This document shows positions 18,060-31,500 of a DNA stretch of 64,000 bases, in pieces. The notes beneath the pieces were generated by a model. The model saw only the letters and a program-made list of their open reading frames with translations, did no database searches and had not been told where the DNA came from. A program made the translations under genes and the position numbers. The stretch covers positions 1,457,001-1,521,000 of the forward strand of contig CATNEN010000025.1 of the NCBI GenBank assembly GCA_950097015.1. Reading direction: 5' to 3'. The stretch is from Macrostomum hystrix. Lineage: Eukaryota > Platyhelminthes > Macrostomidae. The first letter of the stretch is position 1. Each line of letters begins with the position of its first letter.

Positions 18060-18845
18060 GGCGTGACACCTGCCGAGTTTATTACTTAAATAAGCAGCTC
18101 ATGTGTCACTGCAATGTTAGAAATGACTCTGTAAGGAAGAATTTTTCTCAGGACTTTTTTAATCGAACAGAAATTTCCCTGCTTAATCCAAAAGCCTGTA
18201 TTTTTTTGCCAGGCAAAGCTACTCGGAGAAGAAATTCAGGTAGCAACGGAAAGGCAGGCGCATAAATTCAATTTTATTCCAGCCCACACGCGGAAGACCC
18301 AAGCGGCACGCAATTCAAATATCCCCCGGGTCGTTGCTTAATGCTTGCCATTTTTTATTTTCTTTGACAAAGGGCGAGAATTTTTCTGTAAGAAATATTC
18401 CTTCCTCTGTTTGCGGAAGAGGCCGGATATTTAATAATTAAATTTAGGTTAGCAAAACAGCATTGTACGTAAATGAGCGTCAACAATTGGACTGGTGCGG
18501 TCTAAGACGCAACTATCGTGTACTAAATAATTTATTGACAATTCATTTGACTGTTTGGGTTTAAACGCTTGTCTTGCGACCCCATTTTCAATAAAGTTCT
18601 TAATGCAACATTTAAATACTTTAAGTAATTTAAAAACGAGTATTGAACCCTGAAAATATACTTGATCTTTAGATATCTACTATTAGCGAGTTCAATGTAC
18701 ACGAAGAAAATAATATAAATCACATCTACAAGTAAAATATGAAATAACCATAAAACTCCAAATTGACAGATATACGTACAATGTAGAAATAAACTCTCGT
18801 ACAAAATACACAACTAACAAAGTTTGCCCTGCCCCCCCCAGCTAG
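18060..18845. other. AT-rich intergenic sequence, no gene recognised
   Basis: Unique AT-rich DNA between two arrays. A short CDS-like frame continues out of the 25-bp array but has no recognisable domain. Confidence 0.45.
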
Positions 18846-18849
18846 CCCA

Positions 18850-19443
18850 CAGCCAGCCCGTTCTATCTACGTCAAACCCCCGCCCCTCACAGCCAGACAG
18901 CCCATTCCATCTACGTCAAACCCTGTCCCTCAGCCAGCCAGCCGATTCCATTTACACCAAACCCCTACCCCTCACAGCCAGCCAGCCCATTCCATTTACA
19001 CCAAACCCCTGCCCCTCACAGCCAGCCAGCCCATTCCATTTACACCAAACCCCTGCCCCTCACAGCCAGCCAGCCCATTCCATCTACGTCAAACCCCTGC
19101 CCCTCACATCCAGCCAGCCGATTCCATTTACACCAAACCCCTACCCCTCACAGCCAGCCAGCCCATTCCATTTACACCAAACCCCTGCCCCTCACAGCCA
19201 GCCAGCCCATTCCATTTACACCAAACCCCTGCCCCTCACAGCCAGCCAGCCCATTCCATCTACGTCAAACCCCTGCCCCTCACATCCAGCCAGCCGATTC
19301 CATTTACACCAAACCCCTACCCCTCACAGCCAGCCAGCCCATTCCATTTACACCAAACCACTGCCCCTCACAACCAGCCAGCCCATTCCATTTACACCAA
19401 ACCTCTGCCCCTCACAGCCAGCCAGCCCATTCCATTTACACCC
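18850..19443. repeat. Minisatellite, 44-bp unit
   Basis: About 13 copies of a 44-bp unit built from CAGCCAGCCAGCCCATTCCA, TTTACACC (or CTACGTC) and AAACCCCTGCCCCTCA. A larger block with the CTACGTC variant recurs, so a higher-order period exists. It lies just past the 3' end of the WD40 gene. Confidence 0.94.
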
Positions 19444-19536
19444 TGTCTGCTTATTAAGAGCGTAGATTAAGTGTCGCTTAAAACAAAAAAATCTAAATTC
19501 GGGACACTAAAAGGCAAACGTGGTAAAAGCAAAAGC

Positions 19537-22500
19537 TCAACTCGTGTCAGTGATGGGAGGCAGCCGCACTTGCTTGGCACGATTGCCCATGGAGACTGCA
19601 GTCGCGCTGCGATCAAAGCGCTCCACCGCGGACCGTTGAACATTTCGACCGACGCCGCTCGGTGACGACGCTGTCGCCGCTGCCGTCTGCGGTGAGCCGT
19701 CAGTGCGTGACAAGCCGACTGCCGTCTTCGACCTACCAACGGACCACGACGGCTGCGGCAGATTGGCCGAGAAGGTGAAGGACTTGAACTCCTGCGGGAG
19801 AAGTGGCATATCTTGAACTACTGGGAGTCACAAAAAAATGAGATTGACAAACGGATAAAGGGGATATGGAAATAGTCAAGCAGATTTGCCAAGGTGTATT
19901 TTCACAGCAGTCGCTTGACTAACTGTGGTTTTAAGCGCCATGTACGGAGTGCACACAGCCCCAATGGGCATGGTAGCCTGCGCCTCGACTCCACCGAATT
20001 CGTTGCGTCGACCTGAACGACTGCGTCGGATGCGCTCAAAGTCCAGCTCGGCTTTGAGACCGATTTGCGGCTGCGGGTTCGGGAGTGAGGGGAGACAATT
20101 CCTTAATTTTCGATGCGTTTCGTCTAAAGTTAAGTATCTTGAACTACAGGTGGTAGGTGTTTCGTGTGTAGTTTAATATATCCCTGATGTTTACGAGGCC
20201 ATTAAAATTAATTACAGGCATATTGATAAGTGGCACAAGATGTACCTTGTATCCTTCTGAATCCTTTGAACTAACGACTGGCATTGTTTGCGATCGCAGC
20301 CTCATCGACGCTTCAGGTAGCTGATCCTGAAATTGTTTTTGAAGTGTGTTTAGTGGGTATTCTGGGACTAAAAAAGCATAAGGGAGTCACAGAAAATGCA
20401 ACGCAAGCTCCCTCACCGCTGACTCGTCTGTCTCCACTATCATTGGCTGCATGACGAAGGATTTTCTTGCACTGGACGATTTGTCCTTCTCATCGACATC
20501 ATCAGGCAATGCTTCCACTGAAGAGTGCGGAAATTTAGATGTGATTATAACTTTCCAAATTTTAAACTCCGTTTTATTTAGTAATCTTTTTGTTTTTACC
20601 TTCGTCAAAGAACTTTTGTCGATCTATTTGGGCTTGCTTCCAGGTCTTCCGATTGCCAATGTCCCACGGCTTGGGCTGTTGAATACAATGTGTTTCCAGG
20701 AATTTGTCTGACCCAGGTAAAACCAAACTGACCATCTGACCTATATTCCACCAATAGTAATAATAATAGTATTTGAGAGCTAAGGGCAATGGCACACACA
20801 CGCACTTAGATACTGTACGCAGGCACTCACTCAAACAGGTGTGTATATCTGCCCTTACTTTCTCATTGTCAGGCAGTGTACACTCTCACTGTGGCTTGGA
20901 GGCCCTCAAGGGCATAAATTGCACGACAAGCCCCCAAGCCTTCTCTCCGCGGCTGCGCCCCAAATAAATGTGGCCTCGCCGCGGAATTGAACTTAGGGAC
21001 CTTTGCTCGAGAGGCAAACCTGTAAGACCGCTCTGCCACCGACCCCCTCAGTCAGTTCAATCTGCCTCACCTGTCCAAAGGTGCCAATGAGGTCGCCATT
21101 AGCAGCGAACAGCTTAGCTGTGCAGTCGACGCTAGCCGTCACTATGAAGTCGCCGCGCTCAACTTCGGCGAAGTCAACCGACACGATGGCGACGTCGTGG
21201 GCGCGGAATTCGGTGAGGCAGGGCGGTGCTATGGTGTCCAGCTGCGGGGAGGTCGGTTGGATGGCTTTCAACAAACAACACGTTCCTGTTTTGCCTACGT
21301 AGACTTGTAAGAGATAGCCATCACACATTCTGAACCTTTCTGCAACACGCGAAGTTGGTTCGGAGTGGGAAAGCGGAAGCAAACTGAGGCTAGTTTGAAG
21401 CCTTTCACTCTGTTTAATGTTTGTCCTGGACAAGCAGGCGATGATGGCTGGATGAAGGCTGGATGGCTGGCAGGCACCGAGTGAAAGGAAACAAGAAAAT
21501 GAGCCCTGACACAGCCTTGAGAGTTCCTAGCTCACTCGCTGGCCAAAGTTTCGCACTAGTCCGCCATAGTTACTAGTCGTGTCTTCTTGAATTTAACTTC
21601 TCATCTGAGTCTGTGTTAAGCGCGCCAAGATTTGCCTGTCTGTTGTGCCCCAGCCAGTTCCCTGGGGTCCAGCCACCAATGCGACCCCCCCAGTGGAGTT
21701 GAAGAGTCAACTGCAAAGCCCACGTGATAAAAAATGACAGGGAACCTTTTAGAGGCGAAAAATCAATCAAAAGAAATTGCTTTCTTAGAAAAAAGCTCAC
21801 ATGTACAAGTCTGGTTGGGGAGGATGCGAAGTAATGGGTCTATTTAAGCTGAAAATTCGTAATTTTGCTTAGGGTATGCAAGTATGCAAGTAAATTTAAT
21901 TTTACACGCCTAGGCAAGTTAATCCACTTGAGAATCTGAATATCTTTCGGTGCGTCTAACTACGTATCTTCGACAGGTCTATCGATAGGTGTATCCACAG
22001 GTGTAACGACAGGTCTATCGACAGGTCTATCGACAGGTCTATCGACAGGTCTATCGACAGGTCTATCGACAGGTCTATCGACAGGTCTATCGACAGGTCT
22101 ATCGACAGGTCTATCGACAGGTCTATCGACAGGTCTATCGACAGGTCTATCGACAGGTCTATCGACAGGTCTATCGACAGGTCTATCGACAGGTCTATCG
22201 ACAGGTCTATCGACAGGTCTATCGACAGGTCTATCGACAGGTCTATCGACAGGTCTATCGACAGGTCTATCGACAGGTCTATCGACAGGTCTATCGACAG
22301 GTCTATCGACAGGTCTATCGACAGGTCTATCGACAGGTCTATCGACAGGTCTATCGACAGGTCTATCGACAGGTCTATCGACAGGTCTATCGACAGGTCT
22401 ATCGACAGGTCTATCGACAGGTCTATCGACAGGTCTATCGACAGGTCTATCGACAGGTCTATCGACAGGTCTATCGACAGGTCTATCGACAGGTCTATCG

Positions 22501-25500
22501 ACAGGTCTATCGACAGGTCTATCGACAGGTCTATCGACAGGTCTATCGACAGGTCTATCGACAGGTCTATCGACAGGTCTATCGACAGGTCTATCGACAG
22601 GTCTATCGACAGGTCTATCGACAGGTCTATCGACAGGTCTATCGACAGGTCTATCGACAGGTCTATCGACAGGTCTATCGACAGGTCTATCGACAGGTCT
22701 ATCGACAGGTCTATCGACAGGTCTATCGACTTGGCCTATCTTTCGACTTGGCCATGTGCATAAAAACTGAGCTATTCAATTGTTCAGTTACGGCTCGTAA
22801 AAGATCAATCTATCAAGCATCCAAGAAGCAGGCAAAGCCGGTCGAGTCTCACCTTGTCCCGTTGGAACAATGCATAATTGCCGATGGTCCAGTTGCGCAC
22901 GTAGCCACAGGTGTCACCAGTCAGCAGAGCGGTGTTCCGCTTGTTAGTTGCCATAGCCAGCACGCACTCCTCCGGCTCCGCGGCGGCTTGAAACGCCGCC
23001 ATCTCGTGCCGCCGGCCGTGCACGCTCCAGAAGCGGACGATGCCAGCCTCGCTGGTGACAAGGTAGCCGCTCTCGCGGTGCCGCTTCTCCGCCGCCCGCT
23101 GCTTCAGGAAGAGCAGCTTGTCAACGGCTGGCACCGGGTTGCGCTCCGGTCTGGACAGCCGGTGGCGTGAGTTGGGCCGGCTGTTGCCAGTGGCGGTGGA
23201 GCAGCGCGATGGCGGCGGTGTCAGGCCCTGCGCCCTGTACACCTTCTTCTCGCTGCGTGGCAGGGGCGGAGTAAGGGCGGATTTGAAGGCGCGTCATAAG
23301 GATGAATTTGAGGATGAAGGCTGTTCAGGGGCTGAAAAGGAGCAGATAGGGAGAATGAGGGACGGATTACGAGGCTGCTTATGCGGGAATTAGACGGTGG
23401 ATAAGAATAGAGTTTAGGTGGCGGATTAGGGAGATTAAATAATTGTGGATAAGGGGGGCGGATTAGGGGGAAGATTGGGAGTCTGCAGAGGCGTAACTTA
23501 AACGACAGATGAGGGGTGAACAATGGGCGGAATGTAGGGCGGATTTCGGGGTGGATATTGGGGCGGAAAGGGGCAGATTATCAGCAGATTAAGTGGCGGA
23601 TTAGGAGGCGGATTTGGGGGCGGATTTGGGGTCGCTTAGGCGTAAACTAAATTACTGATCGGGAGTGAATTAGTAAGCGGATTAGGGTTCGGATTACGGG
23701 GCCAGATCATGAGGCGGATTAGAGGGCGAATAACGGAGCGGATTAGGTAGAGAATGAGAGGTTTGATTGGGAGGCTGATTTGGCTGATGAAGGCGGAAAG
23801 GGAGTCTCATAAATTTTCTTCAACTCGGAGTCGTTTAGGGATTGGATTTTCAATACTAATCTGAACGGATTATCAAAAGCGTTAAAGTTGCCCTGCTTTT
23901 TAGACTGGTTGAGAGCTTCACAGTTCTCGCAGCCAACTCACATTTTCTCATGGTAGCCCTCCCTGAGCCGGATTAGCAGCTTCTCAAATTCGACATTCCA
24001 CACTAGGATGGCGCCGTCGTAGCTGGCCGTGGCGAACAGGTCCGGCGGGCAGAAGTCCGACGTCAGGATGTCGTCCTCGTGCTGGACTCCACCGCGCCAT
24101 TCCACCGGATGCCGAACGAGATCCTTAATAAATGGGAAATCAGAAGGAGAACTGAGGGTCCCATTCAGGTGAAAATAAGGATGCGAATCTGCGTGAAAAA
24201 AGGAATCTGAGTGATGGGGATCTGGAGGAGGATGGGGATCTGGTTGAGGATGGGGATCTAAATGAGAATGAGGATCTGAGTGTGGATGACGATCTGGGTG
24301 AGGATTGGGATCTGAGTGTGGATGACGATCTGGGTGAGGATGGGGATCTGAGTGAGGATGGGATTCGAGTGAGGATGGGGATCTGGGTTAGGATGAGGAT
24401 CTGAGTGAGGATGAGGATCTGAGTGTGGTTGGGATCTGAATGAAAATGAGGATCTGAGTGGGAATGAGGATATGAGTGGGAATGAGGATCTGAGTGGGAA
24501 TGAGGATCTGAGTGGGAATGAGGATCTGAGTGAGGATGGGGATCTGGTTGTCGGACTTGGGTTTGGATTGGGATTTTAAAATGGACTGCAAATTATGTAA
24601 ACTAGGGGATCTAGTTATGCTAGGGATTTGGGTAGGCAAGGGGATCTGATCGGATAAAAAATCGGAACAAAAGATTAACCAATTGGATGCAGCAAGTTTA
24701 AGTGTACCAAGCACACGAGCTACAAGAGCCTTCTACAATTAAAAAGCTAACAAAATATAGATGCATCTAGCTCGTGCCTTTGAGAATGTGACTCAGATAT
24801 TGTTAGTACTATAATAAAAGCGGAACGGATAGAAGCCTTCTCGCCCTAGCAATGAAAACCAAGGTAAAAGCTTTCAGGTAGATAAAGAGCTTGTCTGTCT
24901 CTCGCCTAAGTCAATTTTCTCAACCCCGCCTGGCTCATTAAGGTGGAAATGTTCGATGTGAATGTTTGTGACAGTTTCACATCAGCCTAGCAACTACTGA
25001 GCTGTGTGTTTTGTTCCTGTGATAGATCCATGTTTTTCTGAGACTATTTTAGAACTCGTTTCATGAGTTTGAGAAGTTCAAAGACTAAAAGACAAATAAT
25101 TACAGGAGCCTGTGGGCAGTGCACAGCATTTGGTGTCAGTCGATCCACAGCCAGCGAGGAGGCAATTCTGCCGATTTCGCTGACTCCTGAGCTCACACTC
25201 ACTTAGATACTGTACGCAGGCACTCACTCAAACAGGTGTGTACATCTGCCCTTACTTTCTCATTGTTAAGCAGTGTACACTCTCACTGTGCCATGGAGGT
25301 TGGTTCTCAGGGGCGTAAATTGCACGACAAGCCCCCAAGCCTTCTCAAGCGCCCCAAATGAATGGGGCCTCGGTGCGGAATCGAGCTCAAGGATCCTTGT
25401 GGGAGAGGCAAACGCGTTAACCGCTCCGCCACTCATCCTTTCCCAAATGGTGAGGATAAGTTCGGATAAAAAAGGAGAATTAAGACTCACATTTAGAACT

Positions 25501-28500
25501 AGGACTCAAGGCGAGTATTAGGACTCAAGGCGAGTATTAGGACTCAAGGCGAGTATTAGGACTCAAGGCGAGTATTAGGACTCAAGGTGAGTATTAGGAC
25601 TCAAGGTGAGTATTAGGACTCAAGGTGAGTATTAGGACTCAATGTGAGTACTTAACTCTAGATAAAAGGGCTCCACCCACCTCCGGGTTGGAGTCATTGT
25701 AGCAGACGATGGCGCGGCTCCAGCCCACAGACAGGATGCGGTGTTGCGATGGCACCACGCACATTCCGGTGATCTCAGCGTCTGCAGTCTTGACCAAGTC
25801 GTGCATCAGCTGGCCGGTCTGGAAGTTCCACACCTTTAAGCTGCCGTGCCGAGAACCCGTGAACAGTCTGCGCCAGGTGTTATCGTAGGTCAGGCAGGTG
25901 ATCTCCTCTTCGCCGTGGGCATTGGCGAACACCAGGCACTTATTGCCAGTCTCCAGGTCCCAGCTGATCAAACAGGAGTCGTCGGATGCCGTGGCGACCT
26001 GACGGAACAGCGGGTTGTAGACTGCCGCGCACAGCTGCGACCGGTGCGTCTGGATCAGACCCGGAATGGGATCCGCCGCCTTGCCTGCGGAGAGTGGAGG
26101 ATCCAGTTCGGGATTATTAACAAGTCTCGATTACCTGACACTTGATTTGTTAAACTGATCCTCACTCTGATCCCATTTCTCTTACCCGATCCTTCCTCAC
26201 TTTGATCCCAATTATTTAACCTAGTCCTCACTTTGATCCCCTTTCTCTAACCTGATCCTCACTCTGATCCCAATTCTCTTACCTGATCCTCAATCTGATC
26301 TAATTCTCTAACCTGATCCTCACTTTGATCCCAATTCTCTAACCTGATCCTCACTCTGATCCCAATTCTCTTACCTGATCCTCACTCTGATCCCAATTCT
26401 CTTACCTGATCCTCACTCTGATCCCAATGAATGATTGAATCACTCTTGATATTGTATTTTTTAGTATTTTCTAAATAGGGGTTATAGCCTAGTGGATAGA
26501 GCATCGGGCTAAACTGAAAGTCGGACTGAAAGTCAGGGGTTCGATTCCTGACTACAATCGGGAACATTTTGTGTCCTTCAGCAAAACAAATAACTCTGCA
26601 TTGCTTCAGTTCACCCAGCTGTTAAATGGGTACCAGGATTAGCTGGGGTAATTGAGGGTGGGTGTGGCGTCTCCCCAGTCCATGGACTGAACAGCCGTAC
26701 GCAGCCTTCAGATGCGCCGCGCAATAGCTGCGGCTGTGCTGTCGGCTGCACATCTGGCCCAATTGGAGCAGGTTAAATTACGACAACAAATAAATGCAAT
26801 GCATCGCATTACTCTGCTCTGCTACTCTGCTAAAAGTAAATATTGATATATTAAAGCTATCGCGATTAAGAAAGTGAGAATTTAACATTTTGTCTCTGAT
26901 ATGTAACTGACTGTCTGACCCAGTCTAGACCAGTTACTGATATTTTCAAGGAAAATTCGGACAATTCCAAGATTACTAACCATTAGTTAGTGAACTCAAT
27001 CTAACAAATGCCCTATAGAATACTTCTCCCCACAGGTAAGGAAAATTATAGGCACATTTTTTATTTTAAACTCTGCCACAGCCGCTGCAGAACTAGCAGC
27101 AGCAGCAGCAGCAGCAGCAAACTAAATAGCTGTTAAAAATGTTTTTTCATTTCATCATAGGCAAAGTTTTATAGTCTGCTAGCTCTTCCTGTTTACGTTC
27201 AGCTAACTTATACTCTGCTTAGTGAGATCCCCAACTATACAGCATACTAACTAGAACTCTAACTTGTTTTATGACATCTGCCATCAGCTCACACAGCACA
27301 TTGAGTTACCCATCAGCTCAATTCCCTTCCCAACCGCCAGCCTAAAGTCTAAATCGAAAATAAGTTCGTTGTAAATATAAATTCCAACAGACGGATGGAC
27401 AACTCTAGGAACTACTGTCTGTCTGGGAAATCCCCTTTACATTCCCTTGTGGGATTTGATGCATTTCACAATACTAGTGAGGTGTGGGAAATCCCCTCTA
27501 CATTCCCAGTGTGGGATTTGATGCATTTCACAATACTAGTGAGGTGTGGGAAATCCCCTCTACATTCCCAGTGTGGGATTTGATGCATTTCACAATACTA
27601 GTGAGGTGTGGGAAATCCCTTGTATATTCCCTGTGTGGGATTTGATGCATTTCACAATACTAGTGAGGTGTGGGAAATCCCTTGTACATTCCCTGTGTGG
27701 GATTTGATGCATTTCACAATACTAGTGAGGTGTGGGAAATCCCCTGTACATTCCCTGTGTGGGATTTGATGCATTTCACAATACTAGTGAGGTGTGGGAA
27801 ATCCCTTGTACATTCCCTGTGTGGGATTTGATGCATTCCACAATACTAGTGAGGTGTGGGAAATCCCTTGTACATTCCCTGTGTGGAATTTGATGCATTC
27901 CACAACACAGAGGACCCTGTGTGATTTAATTTCCCGGCAAAATTCTAAATTGAATGTGATTTCTGATTTGGAAAAATTTAGAAGTTTATTCGGAGGCCCT
28001 TCGCTGCAGTAAGTATGTACATACTCCTAGTGCACAATGTACAATGCCCTTACCCAGCCGATATTGCACAATGTTGTCGGTGGAGGTGAGGTAGACTGTG
28101 TTGGACTGCAGGTGCAATGTCATCGGGCAGGCCATGTGCTCGGGCATTTTGTCACTGAGTGCGTAGGGAATTCGCACGTTGACCGTCTGGACGCAGCCCT
28201 GGGCGCGGATGTCCCAGACTTTGATGACGCCGTCGCGGGCGTAGCTGAGAACGTAGCCCTGACGCTCGTGAATTCGCACGGACAGCACGGAATTGTTGTG
28301 GCCTTCGAGTGCGGCCGTGTGCTTGCCGGGCACGTAGGGATTCCAGAAGCGGACGAAATGATCTGGCGACCCAGTCACCAGCAGGTTGATGCCCCGGGCG
28401 ATGTCGAAACATTCGACACCGCGGCGCAGTCGGAATGTGTAAACAGCCCGACGCTGGAACAGATTGTAGATGATCACGGAGTTGACTGGCGAGGAGCTGC

Positions 28501-31500
28501 AGCTGACGACACAGCCGGCGTCGGGCAGATAGACCAGGTCGTTGATGCCCTCAGTGTGCAGGCTGTCGTGCACCTGGACTTCAACACACCTGGTGTGCGC
28601 GCTGGCCAGTTCGTGATACCAGACCCGCTGACTGCGGTGATTCGGATCTGGAGGAATGTCAAACAGCTGCTGCATCGGCCTTTTGAATACCAGAATGGTC
28701 AGGCCGCCCTGGTCGTCGCCGAGGAACAGCTGGCAATCCGTGTTCGCCGCCTAGCTCAACGGACAGTTGTTTATGGAATGCAGCTGGTTACCATGACAAC
28801 CGAATTAATTTTTTCTTTAAAAAACGGATACTAAAACCTTAGCATCAGTACAGTCATTTTCTGGCAGATAATTTGTCATTCTGTCGCTTAATTGGCTTGT
28901 CTCTCAATGGCTACCTGTGTAAAATGATGCTTTTGCATCAAATTATTTGCAGTAGATGACGAATATTCAGTTTCTAAGTTTCATAGTTTTAACATTAAAC
29001 ACTTACTCGCATAAATTGATCTTTAAGGTGATGATAGTTTTAGGTGCAGAAAATAATTTATGTTCCCACTATCAACAAGTAGGTAATAAATATAAGCATG
29101 TAATGCTTTTATTAAACATGTAGAAGGCATGCTAATTAAACATCGGTAGCATAGCAACCTTCAATAGTCGAGTGAAAATGAAGGTAAATGGATAAATATT
29201 ACATTAGGTAACAGTGATAGAGAAAAATTAAGAATGTTCCTCACCAGAAAGTGTACGACTAATTTCTGGAATTAGACAAGTACAATAAGCAGAGATGGAT
29301 TTGCACTTGAAACACCTCACTCCCTATCAATCCAACCACATCACACCCTGCCTATAGAATCACATTATTCTCAGACTATATAACAACCTCACTCCCTGCC
29401 AATGCAACAACCTCACTTACGGAGTGAGGTGGTTGGATAGAAAAGGAGTGAGGTGGTTGGTAGGCAGGGAGTGTGGTGGCTGGATAGAAAAGGACTGAGG
29501 TCGTTGGATAGGCAGGGAGTGAGGTGGTTGGATAGAAAAGGAGTGAGGTGGTTGGATAGAAAAGGAGTGTTGTGGTTGGTAGGCAGGGAGTGTGGTGGCT
29601 GGATAGAAAAGGACTGAGGTCGTTGGATAGGCAGGGAGTGAGGTGGTTGGATAGAAAAGGAGTGAGGTGGTTGGATAGAAAAGGAGTGTTGTGGTTGGTA
29701 GGCAGGGAGTGTGGTGGCTGGATAGAAAAGGACTGAGGTCGTTGGATAGGCAGGGAGTGAGGTGGTTGGATAGAAAGGGAGTGAGGTGGCTGGATAGAAA
29801 AGGAGTGAGGTGATTGGATAGGCAGAGTCAAGTGGCTGAAGAAACAGATTGGGGAGCCTGAATTACTTTTGCCGCAAAAGTCAAATGATCTGAATTTTCA
29901 GCTTTTATTAATACTTTATTTTACATTCAGGATTCATAGAATATTTTGCATACTCACCTCTTTCTTGTAGTGAAACTTGAGCACCGTTGCCACGGACCTC
30001 AGTCCGTAGAGCACGAACTCCTCTTTGATGACATTAGAGGCGATGTCGTAGAACTTCAGCTCTCGGCCGGTGGTGGACAGCACCAGCTTCTTGCAGTTCT
30101 CCATGAAGGCCGCGTCCATGATCCACTCGTTGAAGAGTCGCTTACCTGTGGCGGCCAGGTCCGTGTGGCCGCCCTGAGTCTCCAGGTGGGCCTCCAGCTT
30201 GAGCAGGCAGTCCCAGAGCAGGATGCAGCCAGTCTTGCTCACGCTGATGGGTCGGATGGGCGACTCCGTCAGCAGCAGGCGGGCCGAAGGCTCTTGCTGC
30301 GGGCCACAGGAATTAGATATCCCATTGTTGCAAAGCATGGGAGTTGAGTGGTGGAGTGGTTACGCTTCTGACTCTTGCACCTAGATGTCTGAGCTCGATT
30401 CCGCGGTGAGGCCATGCATTAATTCGGGGCGCAGCCGCGGCGAGAAGGCTTGGGGGGCTTGTCATGCAATTGACGTCCTGGTGGGCCAACCTCCAAGGTA
30501 CAGTGAGAGTGTACACTGCTTGACGATGAGAAAGTCAGTGCAGATGTCACTCCTGTGTGAGTATGTGCTCAGGAGTCAGCGGAATAGGCAGAATCATCGC
30601 TGTAGGTCTACTGTCACCAAATGATGTGCCAGTGCTCATGTGAGCTTAAGGGACTGTTAAATTGGCTCCTCGCTAGCTGTTAGCAGAGTTTTCCCAAATG
30701 ATGAGTTAGTACCCGCAGCTTGTCTGTACAAGTTGTTTCTTATGCGGTAAAGATAGGACACAGCTCACCCGATTGTACAGGACGTGCCGCAGTCGTGGCT
30801 CCGATTTGAACGGCGGCTCAACCCGCACGCTGAGCCGGTCGCTCTCGCTCAAGTAGAGCATCATGTAGTTGCAGAACTCTTGCCAGGACACCGCGCCCTG
30901 GTTGTCCGTGTCCAGCTTGTGAAACAGCCGCTCGAGCTGGTCGGCGAAGCGCGCGTGTCCGATGACGCGACAAAGGACGCTCTTGAACTCATCCACGTTC
31001 AGCATGCCGGTTTGCCGACGTCGGTTAGGCTGCTGCTGCTGCTGCTGCCGCTGAGATCCGGACTCACGATTGGGACTCTGAGATGACCGGTGGTTCTCGA
31101 AGTGCTGTTTCACCTGCTGCAGGTGCTGCAGCTGAAGGAAGTCCTCGACTCGTATCCCGCCCTCCAGTTCGGTGCTGAATGAGCAGGTGGTTGACGGTAG
31201 GTGCATGAAGGACCTAAAAACCAACAAATGCTTTCCACCTGGTCTAGGAGGGGGTGATTGGCGGTGCGGTCTAGCACGTTTGCCTCTTGCACCAAGGTCC
31301 CAGAGCTCGACTCAGCAGCAAGGCCACATTATTCGTGGCGCAACCGCGATGGAGAATTAAGGCTTCGGGTGGTTGGGGGCTTGTCGTGCTATCTCCTTCA
31401 ATGCCGTGATAATGCTTGGACAGGCAAGGAGTGAGGTAGTTTGGTAGGCACAGATTGGGGTGGTTGGGTGGGCACGGAGTGAGCTTTGTGCATAGAAAGG

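Noticed and set aside
21972-22727. CRISPR-like array
   Set aside because: Direct 12-bp repeats with no spacers, in a eukaryotic intron.
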